Assembly (NCBI GenBank): GCA_966186435.1 | Contig: CBIFWW010000152.1 | Location: forward strand, 1-7,737 | From: CBIFWW01 sp966186435 | GTDB lineage: Bacteria > Pseudomonadota > Gammaproteobacteria > Enterobacterales > Enterobacteriaceae | Length of the DNA stretch: 7,737 nt | Reading direction: 5' to 3' | The notes under the pieces: model-generated | What the model was told of the DNA's origin: nothing | The model's database searches: none | Seen by the model: only the letters and a program-made list of their open reading frames with translations | Made by a program: the position numbers and the translations under genes | Part shown: piece after piece, positions 1-6,435 of the stretch | Position numbering within the stretch: the first letter of the stretch is position 1 | Layout: the number at the start of each line of letters is the position of its first letter

Positions 1-163
1 GGGGTGAGTCCATTTATTATTTTGGTTATCAGGCTACCACTTACCGGGAAATTGTCTGGCCAACCTCAGCCAGGGAACCTGCCAGGGCTGGCGCTTCCAC
101 GCCTGTTTGTTACGCAAGCGGCCCTGACTGGCTGGCCCAGCCATTTCTATCAGCCTTGTTTAT
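1..163. other. Region downstream of mgtE with no supported gene
   Basis: I see no gene here. The only open frame of note (4-201, plus strand) has no convincing ribosome binding site, is rich in Pro, Gly and Leu, and runs into the 3' end of mgtE on the other strand. The stretch has several GC-rich self-complementary pieces. The clearest is a palindrome at 130-142 (GGCTGG, one base, CCAGCC), but no run of T follows it on the minus strand, so it is not a good intrinsic terminator for mgtE. A CCAGGG hexamer occurs twice between 70 and 87. The next gene leftward lies outside the window. Confidence 0.5.
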
Positions 164-1600
164 TTACAACAAGAATAGGGTCGCCAGGCCGAGGAAGATA
201 AAGAAGCCACCGGTGTCCGTCAGGGCGGTGATCAATACGCTGGAGCCAACGTCAGGGTCGCGCCCCATGCGGGCCATGGTCATCGGGATAATCACCCCCA
301 TGATCGCGGCCACTAACAGGTTGAGTACCATCGCCAGGGTCATCACCCCACCGAGTGCCGCATCATGATACAATAGCCAGGTTACGCCGCCCATAATCCC
401 GCCCCACACCAGGCCGTTAATCAGCGCCACCCCCATTTCACGCGCCAGCAAGAAACCAAAGTTACTGCGCTGAACCTGCTGCAATGCCAGGGCGCGCACA
501 ATCATGGTAATGGTCTGGTTACCGGTATTGCCGCCAATCCCGGCGACGATGGGCATCAGCGCCGCCAGGGCCACCAGCCGGGAGATGGTATTCTCAAAGC
601 CATCGATCACCCGGGAAGCGATAAAGGCAGTACACAGATTTATCGCCAACCAGGCCCAGCGGGTACGTACCGCTTTGGTGACCGGGGCAAACACGTCCTC
701 TGCGGCACTCAGGCCCCCCATACGGCGCAAGTCGGTGTCGCTTTCTTCAAATACGGTATCAACGATTTCGTCGATGGTCAGGCGGCCCATCAGCTTGCCG
801 GTGGAATCCACCACGGCGGCACTGAGTAAGTCATCACGTTCAAAGGTACGGGCGGCCTGCTCATCATTATCTTCCGGGGAGAAAGTAGTGGGATCGCTCT
901 CCATTACCTCGCAAACGGTCACATTGGCATGGTTAAGCAGGATATCCTGTAGCTCCAGCTCCCCCAGCAGCATTTTATCCCGGGAGGTAACGAACAGCTT
1001 GTCGGTGTTTTCCGGCATTTTGCCCAAGCGCCGCAGATAACGTTGCACCGTAGCTAAGGTCACCTCCGGCCGCACGGTGATCACTTCAAACTCCATGCGG
1101 GCACCGACGGTGTGCTTGTCGTAATGCATCACCTGGCGCACTCGGGCGCGCTGCTCCGCAGGCAGGGTTGTCAGCAGGCGGCCCATCAGATCACGGGGGA
1201 GATGCTGGGCCAGATAGACCTGCTCATCAATATCCAGCTGGCTTAAGCTCTCTAGCAACTCCCGGTCACTCATCTCCTCAATCAGGTCATCCCAGACGCT
1301 TTCCGAGGCCTCCACCAGCACCTCGCCGCGGGTGGGGGCATCCATTAGCCCCCATAATCCATGGCGCTCCTCCGACGGTAACGCTTCCAGGGTATCCGCC
1401 AGGTCAGGCGGCGGCAGATGACTGACCAGCATGGTGACTTCATCGAGGTCACGGCGTAGTTGGTCCACATTATGGTGTTCCACAATGGTCAATTTCCCCA
1501 GCAGCGCTGAGGTAATGGCTTTATCGGTAGAGAGGATATAAAGGAGGCGAGCACGCTCGCTGGCGCGCTGTTTAGCACTTAACTTCGGCATAACTGACAT
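164..1600 (-). CDS. mgtE: MgtE family magnesium transporter
   Basis: This 478-residue protein is predicted to be an inner-membrane Mg2+ channel/transporter of the MgtE family. The layout is that of the family: a cytoplasmic helical N domain (about residues 25-160), two CBS domains (about 166-225 and 230-290) that sense Mg2+ and close the pore, a linking helix, then five membrane helices (about 314-334, 339-358, 383-410, 419-443 and 453-477). The family hallmark lies in helix 2 (PIVAGIGGNTGNQ, from residue 350). In the last helix Asp462, in TDTGG, matches the pore aspartate Asp432 of the Thermus thermophilus protein. Asp448, 14 residues earlier, matches Asp418. The start at 1600 is preferred because an AGGGA lies ten bases upstream; Met4 has none. 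The N-terminus is basic and somewhat longer than minimal MgtE proteins. It is probably transcribed alone: a terminator separates it from yojI and it has its own candidate promoter. Family assignment is secure. Mg2+ specificity is inferred from the family, some members of which also carry Co2+ or Ni2+. Confidence 0.95.
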   Translation of the reverse strand: MSVMPKLSAKQRASERARLLYILSTDKAITSALLGKLTIVEHHNVDQLRRDLDEVTMLVSHLPPPDLADTLEALPSEERHGLWGLMDAPTRGEVLVEASESVWDDLIEEMSDRELLESLSQLDIDEQVYLAQHLPRDLMGRLLTTLPAEQRARVRQVMHYDKHTVGARMEFEVITVRPEVTLATVQRYLRRLGKMPENTDKLFVTSRDKMLLGELELQDILLNHANVTVCEVMESDPTTFSPEDNDEQAARTFERDDLLSAAVVDSTGKLMGRLTIDEIVDTVFEESDTDLRRMGGLSAAEDVFAPVTKAVRTRWAWLAINLCTAFIASRVIDGFENTISRLVALAALMPIVAGIGGNTGNQTITMIVRALALQQVQRSNFGFLLAREMGVALINGLVWGGIMGGVTWLLYHDAALGGVMTLAMVLNLLVAAIMGVIIPMTMARMGRDPDVGSSVLITALTDTGGFFIFLGLATLFLL

Positions 1601-1625
1601 AGTGGAACTATCCCTGGCGAATAAC

Positions 1626-1649
1626 GTAGGCCGTTGGCAGGCGGCTTAC
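1626..1649. repeat. Inverted repeat upstream of mgtE
   Basis: Two 8-base arms (1626-1633 GTAGGCCG and 1642-1649 CGGCTTAC) are complementary except at one position and enclose an 8-base loop. The element lies between the candidate mgtE promoter and the start codon and overlaps the likely transcription start. It could therefore be an operator or, if transcription starts further upstream, a leader hairpin. The sequence alone does not decide between these. Confidence 0.4.
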
Positions 1650-1680
1650 ATAGCATAGCGGCTGGCGCGGTAAATTTTAA
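1647..1680 (-). promoter_or_regulatory. Candidate sigma-70 promoter for mgtE
   Basis: On the minus strand, TTAAAA (1675-1680) and TATGCT (1652-1657) are spaced by 17 bases. An overlapping alternative pairs TTTACC (1669-1674) with TATGTA (1647-1652) at 16 bases. Each hexamer is a moderate match to TTGACA or TATAAT. The site lies just after the yojI terminator and about 45-75 bases upstream of the mgtE ATG, where a promoter is expected. It was assigned by eye only. Confidence 0.4.
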
Positions 1681-1711
1681 TAAACCGCTGGCGGATCGGG
1701 GCCAATAGGCG

Positions 1712-1737
1712 AAAAAAAACCGCCAACGGCGGTTTTT
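1712..1737 (-). terminator. Intrinsic terminator of yojI
   Basis: A CCGCC/GGCGG stem (1720-1724 with 1728-1732) with an AAC loop on the plus strand (GTT on the transcribed minus strand) is extended by A/T pairs. On the minus strand it runs into eight T (1719-1712). It begins nine bases beyond the yojI stop codon. The other side carries five T (1733-1737), so it may also stop transcription coming from the left. Confidence 0.9.
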
Positions 1738-1745
1738 ATCCAGGG

Positions 1746-3392
1746 TTAATGGCCAGTGCGGGCCACCGCATCCCGGGAAGCCAGGGCGCGCTCCTCACCG
1801 GTTAACTCACTGAGCTTACCGAGGCGCATCTCCAGCAGCCGATCGGCATGGACAAAATAGTGGTCATCATGGCTGATGGCAAAGATGGTTTTGCCCATCT
1901 GCTGCATCAAAGGTAACAATACCTGGTAAAACTCCCGGCGGAAGTGAGGATCCTGATCAGCGGCCCACTCATCCAGCAGGATAATATCCCGCTCTTCCGC
2001 CAGCGCCAGCAGCAAGGCCACCCGTTTTTTCTGGCCTTTGGAGAGCTTGAGATTAAGGATTTTACCGTTTTCCAGCTCCAGCTTATGGCCCATTTTCAGG
2101 CGATCCAGCCACTGCTCAACCAATTGCGGGTTGGCATCCTGGCCCTGCGGCCCCAGCAATTTATCGAACAGCCAGACATCAGTAAACACCGCCGAAAACA
2201 GCTGGCGATACTCATCGATATTGCTGGCATCCACCGGCTTACCATCCAACAGCAGCGTCCCCGACACCGGTTGATACAGCCCGGTGAGCAGCATTGCCAG
2301 GGTGGATTTGCCGCTGCCGTTACCGCCAATCAGGAATAATAGTTCGCCCCGTTGAATGGTTAAATTCAGTGGGCCGACGCGGAAGGCATTATCCCCGTAC
2401 TGAAACGCCACATCCCGCAGTTCCAGGGTCTGCCAGCCAGGCTGAGCCTCACGCGCTGGAAAATCTGGCTGTAAATCAGCCAGATGCAGGCGCTTCAACT
2501 TACTGAATGCCACCTGGGCACTGATCAGCGTCGGCAGTGCGCCCACGGCTGATAACAGTGGGGTGCGCAGGAACAGCAGGGTTAAGGAGAAGGTGGCGGC
2601 CACGTTAGTGTCTGACCAGCCGAGGCTGTTTGCCATCCAGAACACCAGGCCAATGGCCCCGAGCATCATAATATTTGACCAGTTCAGGGCGCTAAGATGG
2701 AAGGTATCGGCCCTGATTATATGATGACGATAGGCCTGAGCGTTCGGGTTATAAACCTGATGATAAATCCAGGATGCCCGCTGGCGATTCAGGGTTAGCT
2801 CTTTGCGCCCTTCAAGGATGGTCTGGTAATCGTTATACAAGCTATCTTCGGTTTCGCGCAGGGTAGCCAGATGGCGATACACCCGGGACACCAGTAGATA
2901 GCCGCCCCAAATCGTCACCGCCACCCACACCGCCGTAACGGCCAGCATTTTGGGTGACAGCCAGCCCAGATAAGCCGCAGAGCCAAGGGTCAGGATAATC
3001 CCCTGGACTAACTCCGGCAGGCGCACAAAGGCGATGGTGATATTGCGAATGTCGCTGGTCAACCCCGCCAACAGCGTGGCGCTGCCTAACTGTTCCTGGC
3101 GCTCCACCGGGGTATCGATAATCCGTTTAATCAAGTCGCTACGCAGGCGGAAGACAAAATGATGGCCTAGAGTAGTTAGGGCTAACTGGGAGCCAAGGGT
3201 CACCACCATTAACATTAGCAGCAGGCCGAGGAATTCCGGCAGCACCCTTAAGGAGATGTCCACGGTTTCAATCAACCGCAGATTAATAAAAGCAATTAGC
3301 CCGATCCCCAGCGCGGCGCTGGCGAGGCTTAACGCCATAACACTGATAAACGGCCAGCGATACTGGCGATATACAACCCGAAGTAATTCCAT
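1746..3392 (-). CDS. yojI: ABC exporter YojI (peptide/microcin J25 efflux)
   Basis: This 548-residue half transporter has a membrane domain fused to an ATPase. E. coli YojI, about the same length, exports microcin J25 with TolC; the family also includes exporters of cyclic and siderophore peptides. The first 300 residues hold about six hydrophobic helices (roughly 13-37, 53-77, 125-145, 148-168, 238-258 and 264-290). The ATPase has Walker A GGNGSGKST (356-364), a variant ABC signature LSKGQ (450-454), Walker B IILLDE (470-475) with catalytic Glu475, and the switch histidine His508 in ISHDD. The domain is intact, so a dimer should hydrolyse ATP. The start at 3392 has only a weak AGG four bases upstream. 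The gene lies 75 bases after alkB, has a candidate promoter of its own, and ends in a strong terminator. Its natural substrate here is unknown; the assignment to yojI rests on sequence resemblance and position next to alkB. Confidence 0.93.
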   Translation of the reverse strand: MELLRVVYRQYRWPFISVMALSLASAALGIGLIAFINLRLIETVDISLRVLPEFLGLLLMLMVVTLGSQLALTTLGHHFVFRLRSDLIKRIIDTPVERQEQLGSATLLAGLTSDIRNITIAFVRLPELVQGIILTLGSAAYLGWLSPKMLAVTAVWVAVTIWGGYLLVSRVYRHLATLRETEDSLYNDYQTILEGRKELTLNRQRASWIYHQVYNPNAQAYRHHIIRADTFHLSALNWSNIMMLGAIGLVFWMANSLGWSDTNVAATFSLTLLFLRTPLLSAVGALPTLISAQVAFSKLKRLHLADLQPDFPAREAQPGWQTLELRDVAFQYGDNAFRVGPLNLTIQRGELLFLIGGNGSGKSTLAMLLTGLYQPVSGTLLLDGKPVDASNIDEYRQLFSAVFTDVWLFDKLLGPQGQDANPQLVEQWLDRLKMGHKLELENGKILNLKLSKGQKKRVALLLALAEERDIILLDEWAADQDPHFRREFYQVLLPLMQQMGKTIFAISHDDHYFVHADRLLEMRLGKLSELTGEERALASRDAVARTGH

Positions 3393-3424
3393 ACAACCTA
3401 TGCCTGGATGCTAAATCTGCCAGC

Positions 3425-3452
3425 AGTGTAATGGCCTTCCCGGTGACATCAA
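3425..3452 (-). promoter_or_regulatory. Candidate sigma-70 promoter for yojI
   Basis: On the minus strand, TTGATG (3447-3452) and TACACT (3425-3430) are separated by 16 bases. Each hexamer matches the consensus at four of six positions. Transcription would start near 3418, about 25 bases before the yojI ATG. The site falls wholly in the alkB-yojI gap, so yojI can be expressed independently of ada-alkB. No terminator is seen after alkB, so read-through from the adaptive-response operon is also possible. Confidence 0.45.
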
Positions 3453-3463
3453 GAATAATTCTT
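3451..3463. repeat. Perfect 13-bp palindrome at the yojI promoter
   Basis: AAGAATAATTCTT is a perfect inverted repeat of six bases around a central A. It overlaps the upstream edge of the candidate -35 element of yojI and lies just after the alkB stop. It is AT-only apart from one G and one C, so it is a poor transcription terminator and a better candidate operator. It resembles both Lrp and Fur sites loosely but matches neither consensus well. Confidence 0.45.
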
Positions 3464-3467
3464 ATTT

Positions 3468-4118
3468 TTATTCGGTTTTCAGCCCGTGACGGAAGGTGAG
3501 ATTGTAGCGCCAGTGGCCGGTTAGAGGATGGTTGGCAGGCTTCAGGGGCAAAATACCGTGATAGTTAAGGCGCGAGGGGCCGCCCCACACCACCACATCG
3601 CCATGCTCCAGTAAAATGCGCTGGCATGGGGCACTGCGCGCCAGGCCACCAAACTGAAACACCGCCGGCGCCCCTAAAGAAACGGACACAATGGGTGCCG
3701 CCAGCGTGGCTTCATCTTTATCCTGATGAAGAGACATTTTCGCCCCGGTATCGTAGCGGTTAATCAAGCAACTATCGGGGCAGAAACTTGGATAACCGGC
3801 AAGAATGGCGGCCTGCTGGCTAAGGGCCATAAAGCAACTGGGCATGGCAGGCCAGGGCTGATGGCTAAGGGGGTCCACCGGGCTGTAACGGTAGCCCCGG
3901 GTATCGCTGTGCCAACCCGCATGGCCACAGCTGGTCATCGCCACGGACATCGTATGCCCGCCGGGGGTCACCAGATGCCGCCAGGGCGCAGCGGCGGCAA
4001 CCTCGGTTATCGCCGCCAGTAACGCCTCCCCTGGCTCTGCCGCCAGGCGGCGGATGATTACCGCGCCCGGGGCCAGCGGCTCCTGCCAGGGGGCCTCCCC
4101 GGCAAACAGATCCAGCAT
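3468..4118 (-). CDS. alkB: DNA/RNA repair dioxygenase AlkB
   Basis: AlkB is an Fe(II)/2-oxoglutarate dioxygenase that oxidatively removes methyl groups from 1-methyladenine and 3-methylcytosine in DNA and RNA. At 216 residues it has exactly the E. coli length. The iron ligands are His131 and Asp133 (in HQDKDE) and His187. Arg204 and Arg210, which hold 2-oxoglutarate, are at the same numbers as in E. coli. Trp69, Tyr76 and Asp135, which form the lesion pocket, are also kept, as is the nucleotide-lid stretch with TPGG and MSVAMT (51-62). The ATG shares its A with the ada stop codon (TGATG), so the two are translationally coupled and transcribed together under Ada control. It has more cysteines than I recall for the E. 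coli protein (for example Cys95, Cys113 and Cys165), none in the active site. Nothing suggests loss of function. Confidence 0.98.
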   Translation of the reverse strand: MLDLFAGEAPWQEPLAPGAVIIRRLAAEPGEALLAAITEVAAAAPWRHLVTPGGHTMSVAMTSCGHAGWHSDTRGYRYSPVDPLSHQPWPAMPSCFMALSQQAAILAGYPSFCPDSCLINRYDTGAKMSLHQDKDEATLAAPIVSVSLGAPAVFQFGGLARSAPCQRILLEHGDVVVWGGPSRLNYHGILPLKPANHPLTGHWRYNLTFRHGLKTE

Positions 4119-5185
4119 CAGCGGCCCTCCCCTTCGGCTTCCCGTTGTAATAATGCGCGTTTGCGCTCAACGCCCCAGCGGTAGCCGGAAAGCGCCCCAT
4201 CGCGGCGAATCACCCGGTGGCAGGGGATCACCACGGCCAGTTTGTTGGCGGCACAGGCCCCGGCCACTGCCCGTACCGCATCGGGCTTGCCAATGGCGGT
4301 GGCGATGTGCTGGTAGCTGGCGGTTTCCCCGGCGGGTATCGTTTGTAAGGCACGCCACACCTGGATTTGGAAGGCGGTACCCTGGAGATCCAACGGCAAC
4401 GGGAACCTGCCCTGCTGATGATCGAGGTAACTCACCACTCCAGCGACATTATCGGCAAAAGCAGCACTGCCGGGCGCAATAGCGGCTCTGGGGAATTGTT
4501 GTTCCAGGCTGGCAATCAGATCCTGTGGGCTATCGCCAAAGGCAATGGCGCAGATCCCCCGCTCGCTGCCGGCCACCAGAAATTCACCCAAGGAACAGCG
4601 GCCTACCACAAATTCAATGGCGGCCTGCTCCCCCTGGTGGCGGTATTGGCGAGCGGTCATGCCGAGGGTGTTATCTGCCTGATGATAAAAGCTGCTGGCG
4701 GAAGCATATCCGGCCTGGTACAGCGCCCCGGTGACACTCTCCCCTTGTTGCAACGCCTGGCGCATCTTCTCCGCCCGCCGCGCCTGGTGCCAGGCTTTGG
4801 GCGTTAGACCGGTGGTCTGTTTAAACAACCGGTGGAAGTACCAGGGGCTAATGGCAACCTGTTGGGCCAACTCTTGGAGAGAAAGCGCCGATTCACTGCT
4901 GTCAAGAATACGGCATGCCTGCTCAACCTGCTTTTTCTGGCGGGCCAGAGGATCGTCCAGTTGCGGTTGGCAACGCTTGCAGGGGCGGAAGCCAGCGGCT
5001 TCTGCCGCTGTTGGGCTAGGATAAAAAGCCACATTAAGGCGCAACGCCCGGCGGGAGCGGCAGGTTGGGCGGCAATAAATGCCGGTGGTTTTTACCGCGA
5101 AAACGAATGCCCCATCGGCCTCAGGGGTGCGCGCTTGCACCGCTTGCCAACGGGATTCATCATCATTAAATGCTGTGGTTGTCAT
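4118..5185 (-). CDS. ada: Ada: methyl-DNA repair protein and activator
   Basis: Ada is a two-part suicide repair protein and transcription activator (355 residues; 354 in E. coli). The N-terminal domain has the zinc cysteines Cys38, Cys42, Cys69 and Cys72. Cys38 takes methyl groups from DNA phosphotriesters and so turns the protein into an activator. An AraC-type helix-turn-helix region follows (about 85-180, with LSLQELAQQVAISPWYFHRL starting at 101). The C-terminal methyltransferase domain (about 190-350) carries the PCHRV motif with acceptor Cys322, which repairs O6-methylguanine and O4-methylthymine. All catalytic residues are present. A strong AAAGGGGGG lies eight bases before the ATG at 5185. 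An Ada operator is about 70-80 bases upstream, so the gene should control itself. It is the first gene of the ada-alkB operon. Confidence 0.98.
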   Translation of the reverse strand: MTTTAFNDDESRWQAVQARTPEADGAFVFAVKTTGIYCRPTCRSRRALRLNVAFYPSPTAAEAAGFRPCKRCQPQLDDPLARQKKQVEQACRILDSSESALSLQELAQQVAISPWYFHRLFKQTTGLTPKAWHQARRAEKMRQALQQGESVTGALYQAGYASASSFYHQADNTLGMTARQYRHQGEQAAIEFVVGRCSLGEFLVAGSERGICAIAFGDSPQDLIASLEQQFPRAAIAPGSAAFADNVAGVVSYLDHQQGRFPLPLDLQGTAFQIQVWRALQTIPAGETASYQHIATAIGKPDAVRAVAGACAANKLAVVIPCHRVIRRDGALSGYRWGVERKRALLQREAEGEGR

Positions 5186-5193
5186 GGTATTTG

Positions 5194-5202
5194 CCCCCCT
5201 TT
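5194..5202 (-). promoter_or_regulatory. Strong ribosome binding site of ada
   Basis: The minus strand reads AAAGGGGGG ending eight bases before the ada ATG. It fixes the start at 5185, which also gives the expected family N-terminus and the family numbering of the zinc cysteines. Confidence 0.7.
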
Positions 5203-5211
5203 ATAAGGTAG

Positions 5212-5266
5212 CCCCTACTCTGCACTAGCGGCCAGCGGGGAAAACCCGATTTCTTGCTTTTTAATT
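5212..5266 (-). promoter_or_regulatory. Ada operator and promoter of ada-alkB
   Basis: On the minus strand, AATTAAAAAGCAAGA (5266-5252) contains the Ada box: an A box AAT (5266-5264), six bases, then a B box GCAA (5257-5254). As I recall it, the E. coli ada operator is AATTAAAGCGCAAGA, which differs at two positions in the spacer only. The A box overlaps the apbE stop codon. Downstream, a weak promoter can be aligned with the E. coli one, with a -10 around TAGGGG (5217-5212) and a -35 around TTTTCC. Poor hexamers fit a promoter that depends on methylated Ada. The operator is well supported; the exact hexamers are not. Confidence 0.8.
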
Positions 5267-6304
5267 CTGCCCGCTTAACAGAAAGGTTTTAAAGGCCGGG
5301 GACATCCACACCGAAAACCCGTTCTCTTCTTTAGTTATCAAGTACACCGCCAGCTTTTGCTCCAGCGCCACCTGTTTGGCTCTCTCGGTGCCCAACACCA
5401 TTAGGCCGGTATCCCAGCCATCGGCTTCCAGGGCCGTGGGCGCGATCACCGTGGCAGAAACCAGTTTATGGGTAATCGGGCGGCCCGTGGCCGGGTCGAT
5501 CACGTGGGAAATACGTTGCCCATCCAGCTCATAGTAATTGCGATAGCTACCCGAGGTACTGATCCCATGGCCGTTGAGATCCACCACCGCCTGAACGGCG
5601 TTTTCCTGGTCAGTGGGCTTTTGGATCGCCACCCGCCATGGGCGATCTTCCGCATTGAGTCCTCGGGTGACCACCGCCCCACCAACAGAAACCAGGTAGC
5701 GGCCGATTCCCTGCTGCTCCATCAGGCGCGCCAAATGATCGGCGGCATAGCCTTCACCAAGGGTGGAGAGATCCACATACATATGGGGTAAATCTTTTTG
5801 CAGCCATTGCTGACCGCTGGTATTGACTACCTTCAGATGGTTTAACCCGGTGCGGGCGCGGGCAGCATCAATTTGTTGTTGGCTGGGGATTTTCACCGGC
5901 TGTTTATCCGGGCCAAAGCCCCATAAATTCACCAGCGGGCCTACGGTAATATCCATAGCGCCATCGGTTTTGGCACCGATACGCAGGGCCTCAGTAACAA
6001 TATCACTCATGGCTTCAGTCACCGGCCACGGGGCAGTGCTGGTGGATTGGTTAAAGCGGGATAAGCTGGAATCCGCCTTCCAGGTGGAAAGCAATTGGTC
6101 GTCGCCATCAAGCTGGGTCTGGATGGCTACCTTCAGCGCCGCCGCCCGGTTAGCATCAACGCCTGCCAGGCTAGCACGCCAGTAGGTGCCCATGGTTTTG
6201 CCTTCCAGCACTATGGCTTCGGCAGCATTAGTTTTAGCCGGGTTATCGCAACCGGCCAGCAGCATCAGGCCCGCCAGCAGCGTGCCAAAGAATAAACGGT
6301 TCAT
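5261..6304 (-). CDS. apbE: ApbE: FAD:protein FMN transferase lipoprotein
   Basis: ApbE attaches FMN from FAD covalently to Ser/Thr of target proteins, typically Rnf/Rsx or Nqr subunits, on the periplasmic side. The 347-residue protein opens with a lipoprotein signal whose lipobox is LAGC, lipidated at Cys19. Asp20 at position +2 predicts retention in the inner membrane, where the flavinylation targets are. Family motifs follow in order: KTMGTYW (36-42), STWKADSSLSRFN (73-85), TDGAMDITVGPLVNLWGFGP (113-132), VDLSTLGEGYAAD (177-189), SGSYRNYY (251-258), SHVIDPATGRP (266-276) and APTALEADGWDTGLMVLG (288-305). Asp295 and Thr299 match the metal-binding Asp284 and Thr288 of the Treponema enzyme. 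The start at 6304 has AGGGA seven bases upstream. The stop overlaps the Ada box of ada and no clear terminator lies between them, so read-through into ada is possible. Older literature names the gene for thiamine synthesis; its role is flavinylation. Confidence 0.95.
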   Translation of the reverse strand: MNRLFFGTLLAGLMLLAGCDNPAKTNAAEAIVLEGKTMGTYWRASLAGVDANRAAALKVAIQTQLDGDDQLLSTWKADSSLSRFNQSTSTAPWPVTEAMSDIVTEALRIGAKTDGAMDITVGPLVNLWGFGPDKQPVKIPSQQQIDAARARTGLNHLKVVNTSGQQWLQKDLPHMYVDLSTLGEGYAADHLARLMEQQGIGRYLVSVGGAVVTRGLNAEDRPWRVAIQKPTDQENAVQAVVDLNGHGISTSGSYRNYYELDGQRISHVIDPATGRPITHKLVSATVIAPTALEADGWDTGLMVLGTERAKQVALEQKLAVYLITKEENGFSVWMSPAFKTFLLSGQN

Positions 6305-6390
6305 TTTCTGTTCCCTGAAATTAGCGACCGACAGGGTACACCAAAAGGGAATTGAATGGGGGAGAGTATGGCTGTGGTTGAGGCGCGGGT
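6305..6390. other. apbE upstream region, no clear promoter
   Basis: This short gap lies between the ompC terminator and apbE. It contains the apbE ribosome binding site (AGGGA at 6312-6316 on the minus strand, seven bases before the ATG). A -10-like TAATTT lies just upstream, but no good -35 partner is at a normal distance. Because ompC ends in a strong terminator, apbE should have its own promoter here, but I cannot place it by eye. Confidence 0.4.
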
Positions 6391-6417
6391 TGTAAAAAAG
6401 GGGCTATATTGCCCCTT
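6391..6417 (-). terminator. Intrinsic terminator of ompC
   Basis: On the minus strand, AAGGGGC (6417-6411) pairs perfectly with GCCCCTT (6404-6398) around a six-base loop. The strand then runs into a T-rich tail, TTTTTTACA (6399-6391). It begins about 18 bases after the ompC stop codon. This should insulate apbE from the very strong ompC transcription. Confidence 0.9.
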
Positions 6418-6435
6418 GATTACGATATAGCGAAC

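Noticed and set aside
130..142. GGCTGG/CCAGCC palindrome as the mgtE terminator
   Set aside because: There is no T tract on the minus strand after it; the following bases are GC-rich. It could be chance in a GC-rich stretch.
504..1425. Plus-strand open frames opposite mgtE (504-1040 and 1168-1425)
   Set aside because: They are shadows of the real mgtE frame with low-complexity composition, no initiation signals and no known domain.
3726..4482. Open frames opposite alkB and ada, and in another minus frame across 3865-4200
   Set aside because: The overlapping alkB and ada frames have full catalytic motifs and E. coli-like lengths. The others are Gly/Arg/Pro-rich shadows in GC-rich sequence.
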